DNA from: Castellaniella ginsengisoli
GTDB lineage: Bacteria > Pseudomonadota > Gammaproteobacteria > Burkholderiales > Burkholderiaceae_B
Strand: one strand, 5' to 3'
DNA length: 64,000 nt
Assembly (NCBI RefSeq): GCF_039523235.1
Contig: NZ_BAAAEX010000003.1
A program made the translations under genes and the position numbers. Positions 17,477 through 26,821 of this stretch are shown piece after piece. Position 1 is the first letter of the stretch, and each line of letters opens with the position of its first letter. The notes beneath the pieces were generated by a model. It was not told the DNA's origin and did no database searches. It saw nothing but the letters and a program-made list of their open reading frames with translations.

Positions 17477-17503
17477 GCCCGCCGCGCCCGATCAGCGGCG
17501 GGC
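17477..17503 (-). terminator. Possible terminator after the AraC-type gene
   Basis: A 9-bp inverted repeat GCCCGCCGC/GCGGCGGGC with a 9-nt loop. On the minus strand a T5 run comes only 8-9 nt after the stem, so it is a weak candidate. Confidence 0.35.
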
Positions 17504-17597
17504 CGGATGTAAAGGAATGCTGCTCAAGTGTGCCTTTTGTACACAGACCGCGCAAGACTTTTCATGCTTCAAGGACTACCCATGCCCTGCCGCCCGC

Positions 17598-18374
17598 TCA
17601 GACGGCCAGGGGTTCGAGCGTCGGCCGGGCGTACTGGCTGGGCGCCACCCCGAGGTATTTGCGGAACATCGCGGTGAAAGCCCCCTGGTTCTGGTAGCCG
17701 AGGTCCAGGGCGATGTCCAGGATCGAGCGGCCTTGCTCGAGCCACGCGAGCGCCAGGCGCAGCTTGGCATGATGGCGCCAGACCGTGAAGCTGATGCCTG
17801 TTTCCTGCAGGAACAGGCGATGCAGCGTGCGCTCGCTGCACCCCATCTCGGCTGCGAACTGGCCCAGCGTGGTGGCGTCATCCGGATGCAACTGGATATG
17901 CGCGCAAATGGCGGCCAGGCGCCGATCGCGGGGTTCGGGCAACTCGATCGGCACATCCGGACGGTCGATGATCTTTTCAAGCAGCAATTCCTTGAGCAGG
18001 GCGACCTTGCGGCTGGCGGGAGGCTGTGGGCCATAGCGCGTCAGTGAACGCATGACCTCGCGCAGCAGCGGCGTGACGTGCAGCATGCAACTGCGTTCGG
18101 GCAGATTGAGAGGGCCATGCGCCTCGAACTCGAAGGATTTCATCCGCACGTTGCCCAGAGCGCGGATATGGTGGCGGCGACCGCCGCCCGCCAGCCAGAG
18201 GGCGCACGACGAAGACACCACCCAATGGCCGTCCGCCCCGGACGCCAGCAAGACGCCGGTGACCGGGAAGATCAGGCGCGAGCGGCCGCACTCCGGGTCG
18301 GTGACCACGGCCGCATCCGGAAAGGTCTGGACGGCACTACTCAACATGAAATGAGCACCTGGATCGAATCGCAT
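17598..18374 (-). CDS. AraC-family transcriptional regulator
   Basis: 258 residues. An N-terminal cupin-like sensor (residues about 15-110, FPDAAVVTDPECGRSRLIFPV) is followed by a two-part AraC HTH (LGQFAAEMGCSERTLHRLFL and ILDIALDLGYQNQGAFTAMFRKYLG). The ATG at 18374 is chosen because homology begins with MRFDPGAHFML; an upstream frame is open to 18425. It lies between pbpG and the acetyl-CoA synthetase operon, all on the same strand; its targets are unknown. Confidence 0.88.
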   Translation of the reverse strand: MRFDPGAHFMLSSAVQTFPDAAVVTDPECGRSRLIFPVTGVLLASGADGHWVVSSSCALWLAGGGRRHHIRALGNVRMKSFEFEAHGPLNLPERSCMLHVTPLLREVMRSLTRYGPQPPASRKVALLKELLLEKIIDRPDVPIELPEPRDRRLAAICAHIQLHPDDATTLGQFAAEMGCSERTLHRLFLQETGISFTVWRHHAKLRLALAWLEQGRSILDIALDLGYQNQGAFTAMFRKYLGVAPSQYARPTLEPLAV

Positions 18375-18446
18375 GGCACAGCCCTCAACGTAAAATCGGC
18401 GCCGCGAATGCGGCGTGCATCCCACCTTGAACGGAACTGCCTGAGC

Positions 18447-20426
18447 TCAGTATGGCCCATGCAGGCGATTTAAAGCGTCGGGGTTTTCCAGCGTTGACGT
18501 ATCTTGCGTGATTTCCCCATTTTCAGCGACGATGCGCAACAAACGCCGCATGATCTTTCCTGATCGCGTTTTGGGCATGGCATTGCCGAACCAGATCTCG
18601 CGCGGCTTGGCGATCGGCCCGACCTCGCGCATGACCCAGTCTCTCAAAGCCCCCGCCAGAGCGGGCGCATCGGCCTCGCCGGGCAACTCGTCCTTGGGCA
18701 CCACGAAGGCCACCACGGCCTCGCCGGTGACCGGATCGGGCCGTCCCACCACCGCCGCCTCCGCGACCGCTTCATGGGCCACCAGGGTGGATTCGATTTC
18801 GGTGCCTCCCAGGCGGTGCCCCGACACGCTCAACACATCGTCGGTGCGTCCCATGATCCAGCAATAGCCGTCGGAGTCGAGCTGGGCGCTGTCTCCCGAC
18901 AGGTAGGCGCCGCCGAGTTCCGGCGGAAAATAGCTCTTGACGTAGCGCTCGGCGTCGCCCCATACCGTGCGGATCATGGCGGGCCAGGGACGGGTGATGA
19001 CCAGATAGCCGCCCTTGCCTTCGGGCAGGCTGCGGCCGGCTTCATCGACCACGTCGATCTCGATGCCCGGCAGCGGCAAGGTGCAGGAACCCGGCTTGAG
19101 CGGCGTCGCGCCGGGCAGCGGCGCGAGGATATGCCCACCGGTCTCGGTCTGCCACCAGGTATCGACCACCGGGCAGCGCCCACCGCCGACGTGCTGGTGG
19201 TACCAGACCCAGGCCTCGGGGTTGATGGGCTCTCCCACCGAACCCAGCAGCCGCAGGCTGGACAAGTCGTAGTTCGCCGGCGCCGTCTCCGGCGCCGCGC
19301 TGGAGGCCTTGATCAGTGAACGAATGGCGGTCGGCGCCGTATAGAAAATCGTGACCTTGTGGCGCTGGATCATGTCCCAGAACCGCCCGGCATCCGGATA
19401 GGTGGGCACGCCCTCGAAGACGATCTGCGTCAGGCCCGCCGCCATGGTGCCATAGACGATGTAGCTGTGGCCGGTCACCCAGCCGATGTCCGCCGTGCAC
19501 CAGAACACATCATCGGGCTTGGCGTCGAACACCCATTGCGCACTCATTTTCGCCCACAGCAGATAGCCCGCGGAGCTGTGCTGGACCCCCTTGGGCTTGC
19601 CCGTCGAGCCCGAGGTGTAGAGGATGAACAAGGGATGCTCGGCCTCCACCGGCACCGGCGCGCAGGTGTCGGCCTGGCCGTCCTCGATCTCGTGCAGCCA
19701 GTGGTCGCGGCCGTCGCGCCAGTCTACGCGCCCGCCGCTGCGCCGGTAGACGATCACTTGGCGCACCCGCCCCGTATCGGGCCCGGCCAGCGCCTCGTCG
19801 ACCGCCGCCTTCAAGGGGATGGCCCGCCCCCCGCGCATCTGCTCGTCCGCAGTGATCACCAGGCTCGCCTGCACATCGACAATGCGCTGATGCAGGCTCT
19901 TGGTCGAAAAACCGCCGAACACGACCGAGTGCGTGATGCCCAGTCGGGCGCACGCCTGCATGCAGGCGATGGCTTCGATGGACATCGGCATGTAGAGAAT
20001 GGCGCGGTCTCCCTTGCGGTAGCCCAGGCCCGCGATTCCATTGGCGATGCGGCAGACGCGCGCATGCAGCTCGCGGAAGCTGACCGTCTGCACCCGGCCG
20101 TCGTCGGCCTCGAACACGATGGCCGGCTTGTCCGCATTGCCATTGCTCAAATGGACATCGAGGCAGTTTTCCGAGACATTCAGTTCGCCGTCGTCGAACC
20201 AGCGGTAGAACGGCGCATCGGATTCGTCGAGCACCCGCGTGAAAGGCTTGCGCCATACCAGCATGTCGCGGGCCGCATCGCCCCAGAACGTGTCCGGGTC
20301 GCGCCGGGCCTGCTCACGCAAGGCCTGATAGGCCTCCATGCCCGAAACCGCCGCCGCGGCCTTGAATTCCGGCGCGGGTTCGAACACCCGTTTTTCCACG
20401 AGAATGGAATCGATCGCTCCTGACAT
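18447..20426 (-). CDS. Acetyl-CoA synthetase-type acyl-CoA ligase
   Basis: 659 residues of the ANL superfamily, activating acetate or a similar short acid to its CoA ester through an acyl-AMP. The motifs are complete: LYTSGSTGKPKGVQHSSAGY (P-loop), VFWCTADIGWVTGHSYIVYG, WWQTETGGH, and C-terminal PKTRSGKIMRRLLR with the regulatory and catalytic Lys. A perfect AAAGGAGG lies before the ATG at 20426. It is the last gene of the Liv-type transporter operon (78 bp after livF), so the transported substrate may be the acid it activates. Propionyl-CoA synthetase specificity cannot be excluded. Confidence 0.88.
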   Translation of the reverse strand: MSGAIDSILVEKRVFEPAPEFKAAAAVSGMEAYQALREQARRDPDTFWGDAARDMLVWRKPFTRVLDESDAPFYRWFDDGELNVSENCLDVHLSNGNADKPAIVFEADDGRVQTVSFRELHARVCRIANGIAGLGYRKGDRAILYMPMSIEAIACMQACARLGITHSVVFGGFSTKSLHQRIVDVQASLVITADEQMRGGRAIPLKAAVDEALAGPDTGRVRQVIVYRRSGGRVDWRDGRDHWLHEIEDGQADTCAPVPVEAEHPLFILYTSGSTGKPKGVQHSSAGYLLWAKMSAQWVFDAKPDDVFWCTADIGWVTGHSYIVYGTMAAGLTQIVFEGVPTYPDAGRFWDMIQRHKVTIFYTAPTAIRSLIKASSAAPETAPANYDLSSLRLLGSVGEPINPEAWVWYHQHVGGGRCPVVDTWWQTETGGHILAPLPGATPLKPGSCTLPLPGIEIDVVDEAGRSLPEGKGGYLVITRPWPAMIRTVWGDAERYVKSYFPPELGGAYLSGDSAQLDSDGYCWIMGRTDDVLSVSGHRLGGTEIESTLVAHEAVAEAAVVGRPDPVTGEAVVAFVVPKDELPGEADAPALAGALRDWVMREVGPIAKPREIWFGNAMPKTRSGKIMRRLLRIVAENGEITQDTSTLENPDALNRLHGPY

Positions 20427-20503
20427 TGCCGACCTCCTTTGATCGTAGGCATGAGTGGGTGCGTGCCGGGCCGTCGGCTCCGGCACGCCCGCCGGGGCGC
20501 CGT

Positions 20504-21208
20504 TCAGGCGGCGACCCCCAGATACCGGTTCATGATCTCGGGACGGGCACGCAGCTCTTCGCTGGTCCCGCCAAAGACGATATGCCCGGTATTGAGCAGA
20601 TAGCAGCGGCTGGCCATCGACAGGGCCGCCGCGACGTTCTGCTCGACCACCAGAATCGTGCGGCCTTGCTTGGCCAGTTCCTGGCAGACCTGCATCAGGT
20701 CGCGCACGATCAGAGGCGCCAGCCCCTCGAAAGGCTCGTCCAGGAGAATGAGCCGCGCATCGCGGATCATCGCCCTGGCAATCGCCACCATCTGTTGCTC
20801 GCCGCCGGACAGTTCGCGCCCCTTGTTGTTGCGCCGTTCGTACAGGCGCGGAAAGGTACGGTAGATTTCCTCGTAGCTCAACGGCTTGGCGGCCGTCATG
20901 GTGGCGAGCTTGAGGTTCTCGTGCACCGTGATCCCCCCGATGACGCGGCGTTCTTCGGGAACGAGCTGCAGGCCCTGCCGGGCGATCTCGTGGGCGGGTT
21001 TGTCGTGGATGGGCATGCCCGCGAACTCGATCGAACCCGATTTCGGGCTCAAGGCGCCCGCAAGCGTCTTGAGCAGGGTCGATTTGCCTGCGCCGTTGCG
21101 TCCCAGCAGGGCCACGACCTCGTTTTCATGGATTTCGACCGACACATCGAAGAGGATGTGGGAATCCCCATAGTAGGTATTGATGCGCTCAGCGCTCAGC
21201 AGGCTCAT
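20504..21208 (-). CDS. livF: Liv-type ABC transporter ATPase (LivF)
   Basis: 234 residues. Walker A GRNGAGKST, signature LSGGEQQMVAIARA and Walker B LILLDEPFEGLAP are present, as is the LivF-type start MSLLSAERINTYYGDSHIL. It energises uptake with the LivG half of the fused gene upstream. Its start overlaps the stop of that gene by 4 bp. The substrate is not shown by the sequence. Confidence 0.92.
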   Translation of the reverse strand: MSLLSAERINTYYGDSHILFDVSVEIHENEVVALLGRNGAGKSTLLKTLAGALSPKSGSIEFAGMPIHDKPAHEIARQGLQLVPEERRVIGGITVHENLKLATMTAAKPLSYEEIYRTFPRLYERRNNKGRELSGGEQQMVAIARAMIRDARLILLDEPFEGLAPLIVRDLMQVCQELAKQGRTILVVEQNVAAALSMASRCYLLNTGHIVFGGTSEELRARPEIMNRYLGVAA

Positions 21209-23115
21209 TGTCCGAATCCTCCCAGGTAGGCGTCCTGCACGGACGTGTTGGCCTTGATTTCCTCGGGCGTGCCTTCGGCCAGGAAATTGCCGTCGTACAG
21301 CACAGTGATGCGATCGGCCAGTTCGAACATGGCGTCCATGTCGTGTTCGACGATGAGCACCGTGCGGCCCTTGCGGATGGTCTTGAGCAAGGCCACCGCA
21401 TGCACGCGCTCTTCGGGGCTCATGCCCGCCAGCGGCTCATCGAGCAGCAGCACATTGGCGCCCGTGGCCAGGGCCAGGCCGATCTCGACGCGGCGCTTTT
21501 CCCCATAGGACAGCTCATGGATGGGGATGTCGGCCCGCGCGGCGAGCTCGACCATCTCGATGGCCGCCTCGACCTGTTCATGGCATCCCTTCACCCCCTC
21601 GATCGTCGCCAGCGCATCGAAGCGGAACGGACCGCGCTTCTGCCCAAGGACCGACATCAGGATGTTCTGGCGCACCGTCAGGGCATCGAACAGCTCGTTG
21701 ACCTGGTAGGACTTGCTCATGCCCAACTGGCAGACCCGGGTGACGCCGGCGCCGGTGATCTCGGACTCGCGCAGATATACGGAACCGGAGGTGGGCTGGA
21801 TTTCACCCGCCAGCATGCGGAAGAACGTCGATTTGCCCGCGCCATTGGGACCGATCAGGCCGCGCAGCTCGCCTTCCTGGACTTCGATCGATACGCCCTT
21901 GACCGCCTTCAGGCCGCCGTAATGCTTGGCGATGTTGTCCGCGCGCAGGATCGGCCTGCCTTCGGGCAGGGGCGCCGATTCACGCATGAGCAACGGATGG
22001 CGGCCCGAGCGCGCGGACGACCCTGTGGCGGCGCCGGTCGAGCCGACGGCCGCGGCCACCCGCCGTGCGGCCCGCCGGGCCTGCCAGGCGATGAACTCGC
22101 CGCAGATCCCGCGACGGAACACCGTCACCAGCACCACAAAGATCACTCCCAGGATCAGACGCCAATACGAACCCACCGCCTCCACGAACTGGAGCACCTC
22201 GAACAGGTACAGCCAGATCAGGGCGCCCAGCAGCGGGCCGAACAACGTCCCCGCGCCGCCCATCACAGTCTGGATGACCACCTCGGCGGACGTATGGATG
22301 TTGAAGGCGTCGGGCGGCATGTACCCCTGGAACAGCCCGAGCAGGCCGCCGGCAATGCCGCCGTAGCCGGCCGCGACCACGAAGATCGCCAGCTTGTAGG
22401 ACTGAATGCTGTGCCCCACGGCCATGGCGCGCTGGGGATTGTCGCGGATCGCCGTCAGAATCACCCCGAACGGAGAGAACGAAATCCGCCGGGCGAGCAC
22501 GAAGCCGATGAAGAACATGACGGCCAGGAAGGTGTACATGGGCCAGCCCGGCGTGATGACATAGCTGAAGAAGCCCAGGTCGATCGAGGCCTCCGGAATC
22601 CCCGGGATCCCGTTCTCGCCCCCCGTCCAGTCGCGCAACGGGCCGAACTCCAGGAAATAGATCATCTCGGCGAAGGCCAGCGTACTCATCGCGAAATAGA
22701 TGCCGCTGCGCCTGAGCGTGAGGTATCCGATCGCCAGGCCCAGCACGGCGGCCACCGCCACCGACAGGATCAGCGCCAGCAGCATGTTCTCGACGATGCC
22801 GCTGGTCATCAGGTAGGCCGTCACGAACGCGCCCGTGCCGTAGAAGGCGGCCTGCCCGAAGGACAGCAGCCCCGCATAGCCGAACAACAGGTCGAACCCC
22901 AGGCCGAACAGGCCCCAGATCAGCACCCGGCCCAGGAGATCGGGCCCGGCCCCCACCAGCGGCGCGAGAAACGGCGCCACGGCCAGCACCACAATGGTCA
23001 GACTCTCAGCCTTGTAGCGGCGCCGCACACCCGCTGCGGGATGCACGGCCGGCCCGCCGTCCTGGGGCGCCACCGCACCCGGCTGGATCGCCACGGAATC
23101 ATCATGCCTGCTCAT
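21205..23115 (-). CDS. Fused Liv-type permease-ATPase (LivM-LivG)
   Basis: A single 636-residue ORF. Residues about 35-335 are a LivM-type membrane permease (LFGLGFDLLFGYAGLLSFGQAAF, NIHTSAEVVIQTVMGGAGTL), with about nine helices. A 40-residue Ala/Arg/Ser linker follows. Residues about 385-636 are a complete LivG ATPase (LIGPNGAGKSTFFRML, ELSYGEKRRVEIGLALA, VLLLDEPLAGMSPEE, and LivG tail QDAYLGGFGQ). Fusions of these two subunits occur in some proteobacteria. 4-bp overlaps with livH and livF at either end indicate tight co-translation. Confidence 0.92.
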   Translation of the reverse strand: MSRHDDSVAIQPGAVAPQDGGPAVHPAAGVRRRYKAESLTIVVLAVAPFLAPLVGAGPDLLGRVLIWGLFGLGFDLLFGYAGLLSFGQAAFYGTGAFVTAYLMTSGIVENMLLALILSVAVAAVLGLAIGYLTLRRSGIYFAMSTLAFAEMIYFLEFGPLRDWTGGENGIPGIPEASIDLGFFSYVITPGWPMYTFLAVMFFIGFVLARRISFSPFGVILTAIRDNPQRAMAVGHSIQSYKLAIFVVAAGYGGIAGGLLGLFQGYMPPDAFNIHTSAEVVIQTVMGGAGTLFGPLLGALIWLYLFEVLQFVEAVGSYWRLILGVIFVVLVTVFRRGICGEFIAWQARRAARRVAAAVGSTGAATGSSARSGRHPLLMRESAPLPEGRPILRADNIAKHYGGLKAVKGVSIEVQEGELRGLIGPNGAGKSTFFRMLAGEIQPTSGSVYLRESEITGAGVTRVCQLGMSKSYQVNELFDALTVRQNILMSVLGQKRGPFRFDALATIEGVKGCHEQVEAAIEMVELAARADIPIHELSYGEKRRVEIGLALATGANVLLLDEPLAGMSPEERVHAVALLKTIRKGRTVLIVEHDMDAMFELADRITVLYDGNFLAEGTPEEIKANTSVQDAYLGGFGQ

Positions 23116-23987
23116 GCCCTGCCCTCCACACCCAGCAGCCCTTGAGGCCGAACGATCAGGATCAATGCCATGGCCGCGAACAGCATGACATCGGAATAAA
23201 CGGGATTGAACAGCGACGTCAGGCTGAGAATCTGGCCCGCCACCAGGCCGCCCAGCACCGCGCCCGGAAACGAACCGACGCCGCCCAGCACCACCACCAC
23301 GAAGGATTGGATCAGGACCCGAAAACCCATGTCAGGCACGATCGAGACGATCGGCGCATAGATCATGCCGGCGAAACCGGCCGCCGCCGCCCCCACGCCG
23401 AATACCACTAGAAAGGCGCGCTGGATATTGATGCCCAGCAGCCGCACCATCAGCGCATCCTCGATGCCCGAACGCACGATCAGCCCCAGGCGGGTGCGGT
23501 AGAGCACCAGCCAGCACAGGCCCAGCGCCACGGCGGCAATCAGCAGAATCTCGATCCGGTACAAGGGATAGGTCACGAATCCCATGTCCACGACGCCCTC
23601 GCCCCAGGATGGCACCGGCACGCGCTGGCCGATGCCGCCGTAGATGGCGCGGATGATCTCGACCACGACGATGCTGATGCCGAAGGTCACGAGGATCTGA
23701 TCCTCGACCGGCCGGCTATAGAATTTGCGGATCAGGCCGCGTTCGAGCACCAGCCCCACGACCATGGCCGCCAATGCGCCTGAGGCAATGCTCAGGACGA
23801 AGGATTCCGTTGCCAGGTACGTCGAGAATCCGGCGTACGCGCCGACGACGAACAACGCGCCATGCGCGAAGTTGATCAGGCCCAAAGTGCCATAGATGAT
23901 GGTCAGGCCGGCGGCGATCAGGGCGAGCAATATCCCCAGCGCCAGCCCATTGAAGACCTGAGACATGAACAAGCCGAGTCCAGGCAT
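23112..23987 (-). CDS. livH: Liv-type ABC transporter permease (LivH)
   Basis: 291 residues, multi-spanning. The family motifs NGLALGILLALIAAGLTIIYG, LGLINFAHGALFVVGAY and VVVVLGGVGSFPGAVLGGL are clear. AAGGGGGG precedes the ATG. It pairs with the LivM half of the fused gene downstream and receives substrate from the Tat-exported binding protein encoded 71 bp upstream. Confidence 0.93.
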   Translation of the reverse strand: MPGLGLFMSQVFNGLALGILLALIAAGLTIIYGTLGLINFAHGALFVVGAYAGFSTYLATESFVLSIASGALAAMVVGLVLERGLIRKFYSRPVEDQILVTFGISIVVVEIIRAIYGGIGQRVPVPSWGEGVVDMGFVTYPLYRIEILLIAAVALGLCWLVLYRTRLGLIVRSGIEDALMVRLLGINIQRAFLVVFGVGAAAAGFAGMIYAPIVSIVPDMGFRVLIQSFVVVVLGGVGSFPGAVLGGLVAGQILSLTSLFNPVYSDVMLFAAMALILIVRPQGLLGVEGRA

Positions 23988-24058
23988 ATTCCCCCCTTTT
24001 CACAATTGAATGGAGCCGGCACCCACGCCTTCCCGGCCTGGGTGCCGCGCAACGGCGC

Positions 24059-25435
24059 CTAGGTGTAGTCGGTCATCTTGCAGCCGGCATAGCCGACCGG
24101 CGGCAGGGTCGCGACCCCGTCGGCGATGGCCACGATGTCGACCAGATCGTCCTTGTCCTTGATGTCCGAAGGTTTCTTGCCGCGCACAATGGTGAAGTTG
24201 GCGGCGCCGTCATGATCCTCGGCGCGGAAGTACGCCTCTCCGCCCATGGTGTACGGGCGCTTGTGGTTGATGCTGTCCTCGAGCGCCTTGACGACTTCGG
24301 CCGGGTGGAAGGTGCCCGCGCGCTCGATGGCATCGGCCCACAGCAAGGTGGTCATGTAGGCGTTGTGCTCCGGGTCGCGGGGCTTGGCGCCGAACTTCGC
24401 CTGGTAGGCCTCGACGAAATCGCGCGCGATTTCGTTCTGCTCTGAATAGGCATGCCAGAACACCATCGTGCCGTAGACCCCCTCCATGATCTCGGGACCG
24501 ACTTCCTCAAGCATGTAGGCGGGCATGTAGGGCACGCACATCTTCATGTTCTTGAGCACGCCGAACTGGTGCGCCTGCTTGGCCGAATTGACGGCGTCCG
24601 CCCCGTAGTCGTGATTGATCAGGATGTCGGCGCCGCTATTGGCGATGTTCAGCATGTAGGCGCTGTAGTCGGTCGCCCCCAGGGGGTGGATCTGGGGGGT
24701 ATCGATGGTCGTCCAGCCTTGCTCCTCGGTGAATTTCTTCATGAACTCGTGGATCGAGTGGCCGTAGTTGTAGTCCGGCACCAGGTGGATGGCTTTCATG
24801 TTCTTGCCGTAGGCTTCGGCCAGCACCGGCGCGATCGCCTTGGAAGCCGTGTAGGCGTGATGGCACAGGCGAAAGCCGTAGCGGCGGCAATCCTTGCCGG
24901 TCGTGTCGCTGGAGCCGCTGATGATGGGAAAGTACAAGGTCTTGGCGCGGTCGCAGGTGTTCTGCAGCGCAATCGCCACCGAGCTGCTGACGCTGCCCGC
25001 GATCATCATGGCCTTGTCCTGGCGGATGAAACGCGTGGCCGCCTGCACGGCGCTGTTGGGCTTGGTTTCGGCATCGCCGATGGCCAGCACCAGTTTCTTG
25101 CCCAGGATGCCCTGCTTGGTCAACGGGGAAATCTTGCGCACGCGCGGATCGCCGTTGTTGATCAGCTCGGCGGCCAGTTCGAAGCCGCGTTTCTGGCCAT
25201 TGCCCTCGGCCGAATACGGCCCCGTCAAATCCAGGGTGAGGCCGGCGGTGACGGTATCCCCGGCCACGCCGTCTGGGTAGTTTCCGAGCTTCGGATAATC
25301 CTTTTGCTGGGCCAGGGCCGCCTTGCCGTAAAAAGCCGGGACGGCCAGAGCGCCGGCGGCGCCGGCGGAAGTCTTGAGAAAACTGCGGCGTTTGGCCGAG
25401 TATGGCGTTTCGATGCGTCGATCCTGGTGTTTCAC
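24059..25435 (-). CDS. Tat-exported Liv-type solute-binding protein
   Basis: 458 residues, Peripla_BP_6 family. The N-terminus has a twin-arginine signal (AKRRSFLKTSAGAAGALAVP ... ALAQ), so it is exported folded. The mature part has TVTAGLTLDLTGPYSAEGN and HLVPDYNYGHSIHEFMKKF, closer to the amide/urea (FmdD/UrtA-like) subgroup than to leucine-binding proteins. The start is GTG at 25435, supported by CAGGAG eight bases upstream. It is the first gene of the operon that continues with livH, livM-livG, livF and the acyl-CoA synthetase. The ligand is unknown; a short acid or amide is a guess from the synthetase. Confidence 0.9.
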   Translation of the reverse strand: MKHQDRRIETPYSAKRRSFLKTSAGAAGALAVPAFYGKAALAQQKDYPKLGNYPDGVAGDTVTAGLTLDLTGPYSAEGNGQKRGFELAAELINNGDPRVRKISPLTKQGILGKKLVLAIGDAETKPNSAVQAATRFIRQDKAMMIAGSVSSSVAIALQNTCDRAKTLYFPIISGSSDTTGKDCRRYGFRLCHHAYTASKAIAPVLAEAYGKNMKAIHLVPDYNYGHSIHEFMKKFTEEQGWTTIDTPQIHPLGATDYSAYMLNIANSGADILINHDYGADAVNSAKQAHQFGVLKNMKMCVPYMPAYMLEEVGPEIMEGVYGTMVFWHAYSEQNEIARDFVEAYQAKFGAKPRDPEHNAYMTTLLWADAIERAGTFHPAEVVKALEDSINHKRPYTMGGEAYFRAEDHDGAANFTIVRGKKPSDIKDKDDLVDIVAIADGVATLPPVGYAGCKMTDYT

Positions 25436-25498
25436 GATGATGTCTCCTGTTTCCTATGATGGGCGGGGTAAAACAAGGGTGCGGATCGTGATGAATGG

Positions 25499-25514
25499 CG
25501 AATATGAATATTCG
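25499..25514. promoter_or_regulatory. Palindrome upstream of the transporter operon
   Basis: CGAATAT-GA-ATATTCG, a 7-bp perfect inverted repeat, lies 64 bp upstream of the GTG start, at a position suited to an operator. Function is inferred. Confidence 0.45.
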
Positions 25515-25549
25515 ATATCCAGACAAGCCGCCATATTGTTCCGAAACCA

Positions 25550-25585
25550 GAAAATAGAAATAAAAACGCTGCGATTTCTATTTTC
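25550..25585. promoter_or_regulatory. 12-bp inverted repeat upstream of the transporter operon
   Basis: GAAAATAGAAAT and ATTTCTATTTTC, a perfect 12-bp repeat with a 12-nt spacer, centred about 132 bp upstream of the operon start. It could be a regulator site or an RNA hairpin; it has no T-run. Confidence 0.45.
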
Positions 25586-25745
25586 CGGGCCGGCGATTCT
25601 AATTATTTGAAACCCAAAAATGCAGTCGTAGATTATCAAAGCGGATTTTTAAAAACCGCCTCGTTTCTGACACGAAAACACTCGTTTATGACTTTTCGAG
25701 GCCGGCTAGGGAAAACACCAAAATGCGCGAAAGGCGCAAGAAGAA

Positions 25746-25774
25746 AGGCTTGCAAGACAAAATCTTGCAAGCCT
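25746..25774 (-). terminator. Probable terminator on the tehB side
   Basis: A perfect 12-bp stem AGGCTTGCAAGA/TCTTGCAAGCCT with a 5-nt loop. Read on the minus strand it is followed by TTCTTCTT, so it would stop transcripts coming from tehB about 300 bp upstream. Confidence 0.55.
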
Positions 25775-25913
25775 CAAGGAAATATCGGGCGCCGCCGAAA
25801 AGGGCACCCAATCAAGGGAAAACATATGAAATACGGCGGTCTCCGGCAATATGCCGCAAATCCCGCAAGATAATCAAAAGGTATATATAAAAAATCTAGT
25901 CGAAATACCCCAT

Positions 25914-25931
25914 AATGCTATTAATAGCATT
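25914..25931. promoter_or_regulatory. Perfect 18-bp palindrome
   Basis: AATGCTATTAATAGCATT equals its own reverse complement. It lies in the AT-rich gap, far from any start codon (tehB ends at 26074), so its role is unclear. Confidence 0.45.
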
Positions 25932-26073
25932 CGTTTCTTACACCAAACTTACAACAAAGACCGGGCGTCGTTTTTCAGCAAAACGGGGTTCAGCGCGCTA
26001 CGCCCGGGATTCGGGCGCCGGCACGGAGCACGGTCGATCCGATCGACCCCGCCCTTCTGCCAGGAGCCCTGCC

Positions 26074-26637
26074 TCAGCCGGGCTTGCGCGCCAGCAGGGT
26101 GGCGAACTGCAGTTCAGCCCCATTGTGCATGGTGCCCAGATCTTCGTTGTAATTGACGAGATCCCAATCCTGGTAATGCGAGCTGAGCTCGCCCGGCGCC
26201 AAGGTGAACGGGAAATTCATGGGACACGGGTAATCCGCCGTGTCCATTGCGCAGACGATCAGGTTGTAGCCGCCCGCAAGCGTGCGCCGGCGCATGTCGG
26301 ACAGTACCGCCTCCACGCGCGACGGGTCGATGAACATCAGCGTCACGGTACAGACGATCAGGCCGTAATCCGCATCGATGCGGGCTTGCTGGATGTCGTA
26401 GACCCGGGGCGTGATCGTGTCGATGCTTTCCTGGCGGATGATGGACTGCAGCGTGGCGATGGCCTGGGGATTGGCGTCGACGGCGGTGACCTTGAAACCC
26501 AACTGGCTGAGGTACAGGGCATTGCGCCCGCTTGAGCACCCCATGTCGAACGCATCGCACGGCGCGATGATTTCACATGCCTTCACGACTTCGCTGTGGG
26601 CCTGGTTCAGGCCGTAGCGGCTATTCAGATCTTGCAT
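26074..26637 (-). CDS. tehB: TehB-family SAM-dependent methyltransferase
   Basis: 187 residues closely following E. coli TehB: SRYGLNQAHSEVVKACEI, the SAM motif I AFDMGCSSGRNALYLSQLGF (Cys for the usual second Gly-region residue), TVTLMFID, and the hallmark GGYNLIVCAMDTADYPCPM and VNYNEDLGTMH. TehB detoxifies tellurite by methylation; physiological substrates are uncertain. The ATG at 26637 starts the homology. The longer open frame upstream is only read-through of the duplicated tRNA-Pro end. The gene abuts the left boundary of the integrated element. Confidence 0.88.
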   Translation of the reverse strand: MQDLNSRYGLNQAHSEVVKACEIIAPCDAFDMGCSSGRNALYLSQLGFKVTAVDANPQAIATLQSIIRQESIDTITPRVYDIQQARIDADYGLIVCTVTLMFIDPSRVEAVLSDMRRRTLAGGYNLIVCAMDTADYPCPMNFPFTLAPGELSSHYQDWDLVNYNEDLGTMHNGAELQFATLLARKPG

Positions 26638-26821
26638 TGGCGGAAACCCCATCGATTCGCACACCCCGGCGCTTGGGCCGTCACGGCGGCACGCCCGGTG
26701 CTTTTCAAAAACACGGCGATGGTAGCAAACTGCGGCGGCAACTTTCCCAAAGACCCTACTATCCCGCCTGGCCGCCGCCGTGAAGCGATTCCGCGGCGCA
26801 ACACCTGGGGAAAAAGCGCAG

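Larger units (their letters stand above)
25436..26073. other. AT-rich 638-bp intergenic gap with several palindromes
   Basis: No convincing gene is seen; the 88-codon frame at 25607-25873 has no family features or Shine-Dalgarno. The gap is markedly more AT-rich than its surroundings and holds four strong inverted repeats listed separately. It must contain the promoter of the transporter operon and the end of the tehB transcript. Confidence 0.7.

Noticed and set aside
25607..25873. An 88-codon frame in the AT-rich gap
   Set aside because: Very Lys/Arg-rich, no Shine-Dalgarno, no recognisable family, and it spans a strong hairpin.
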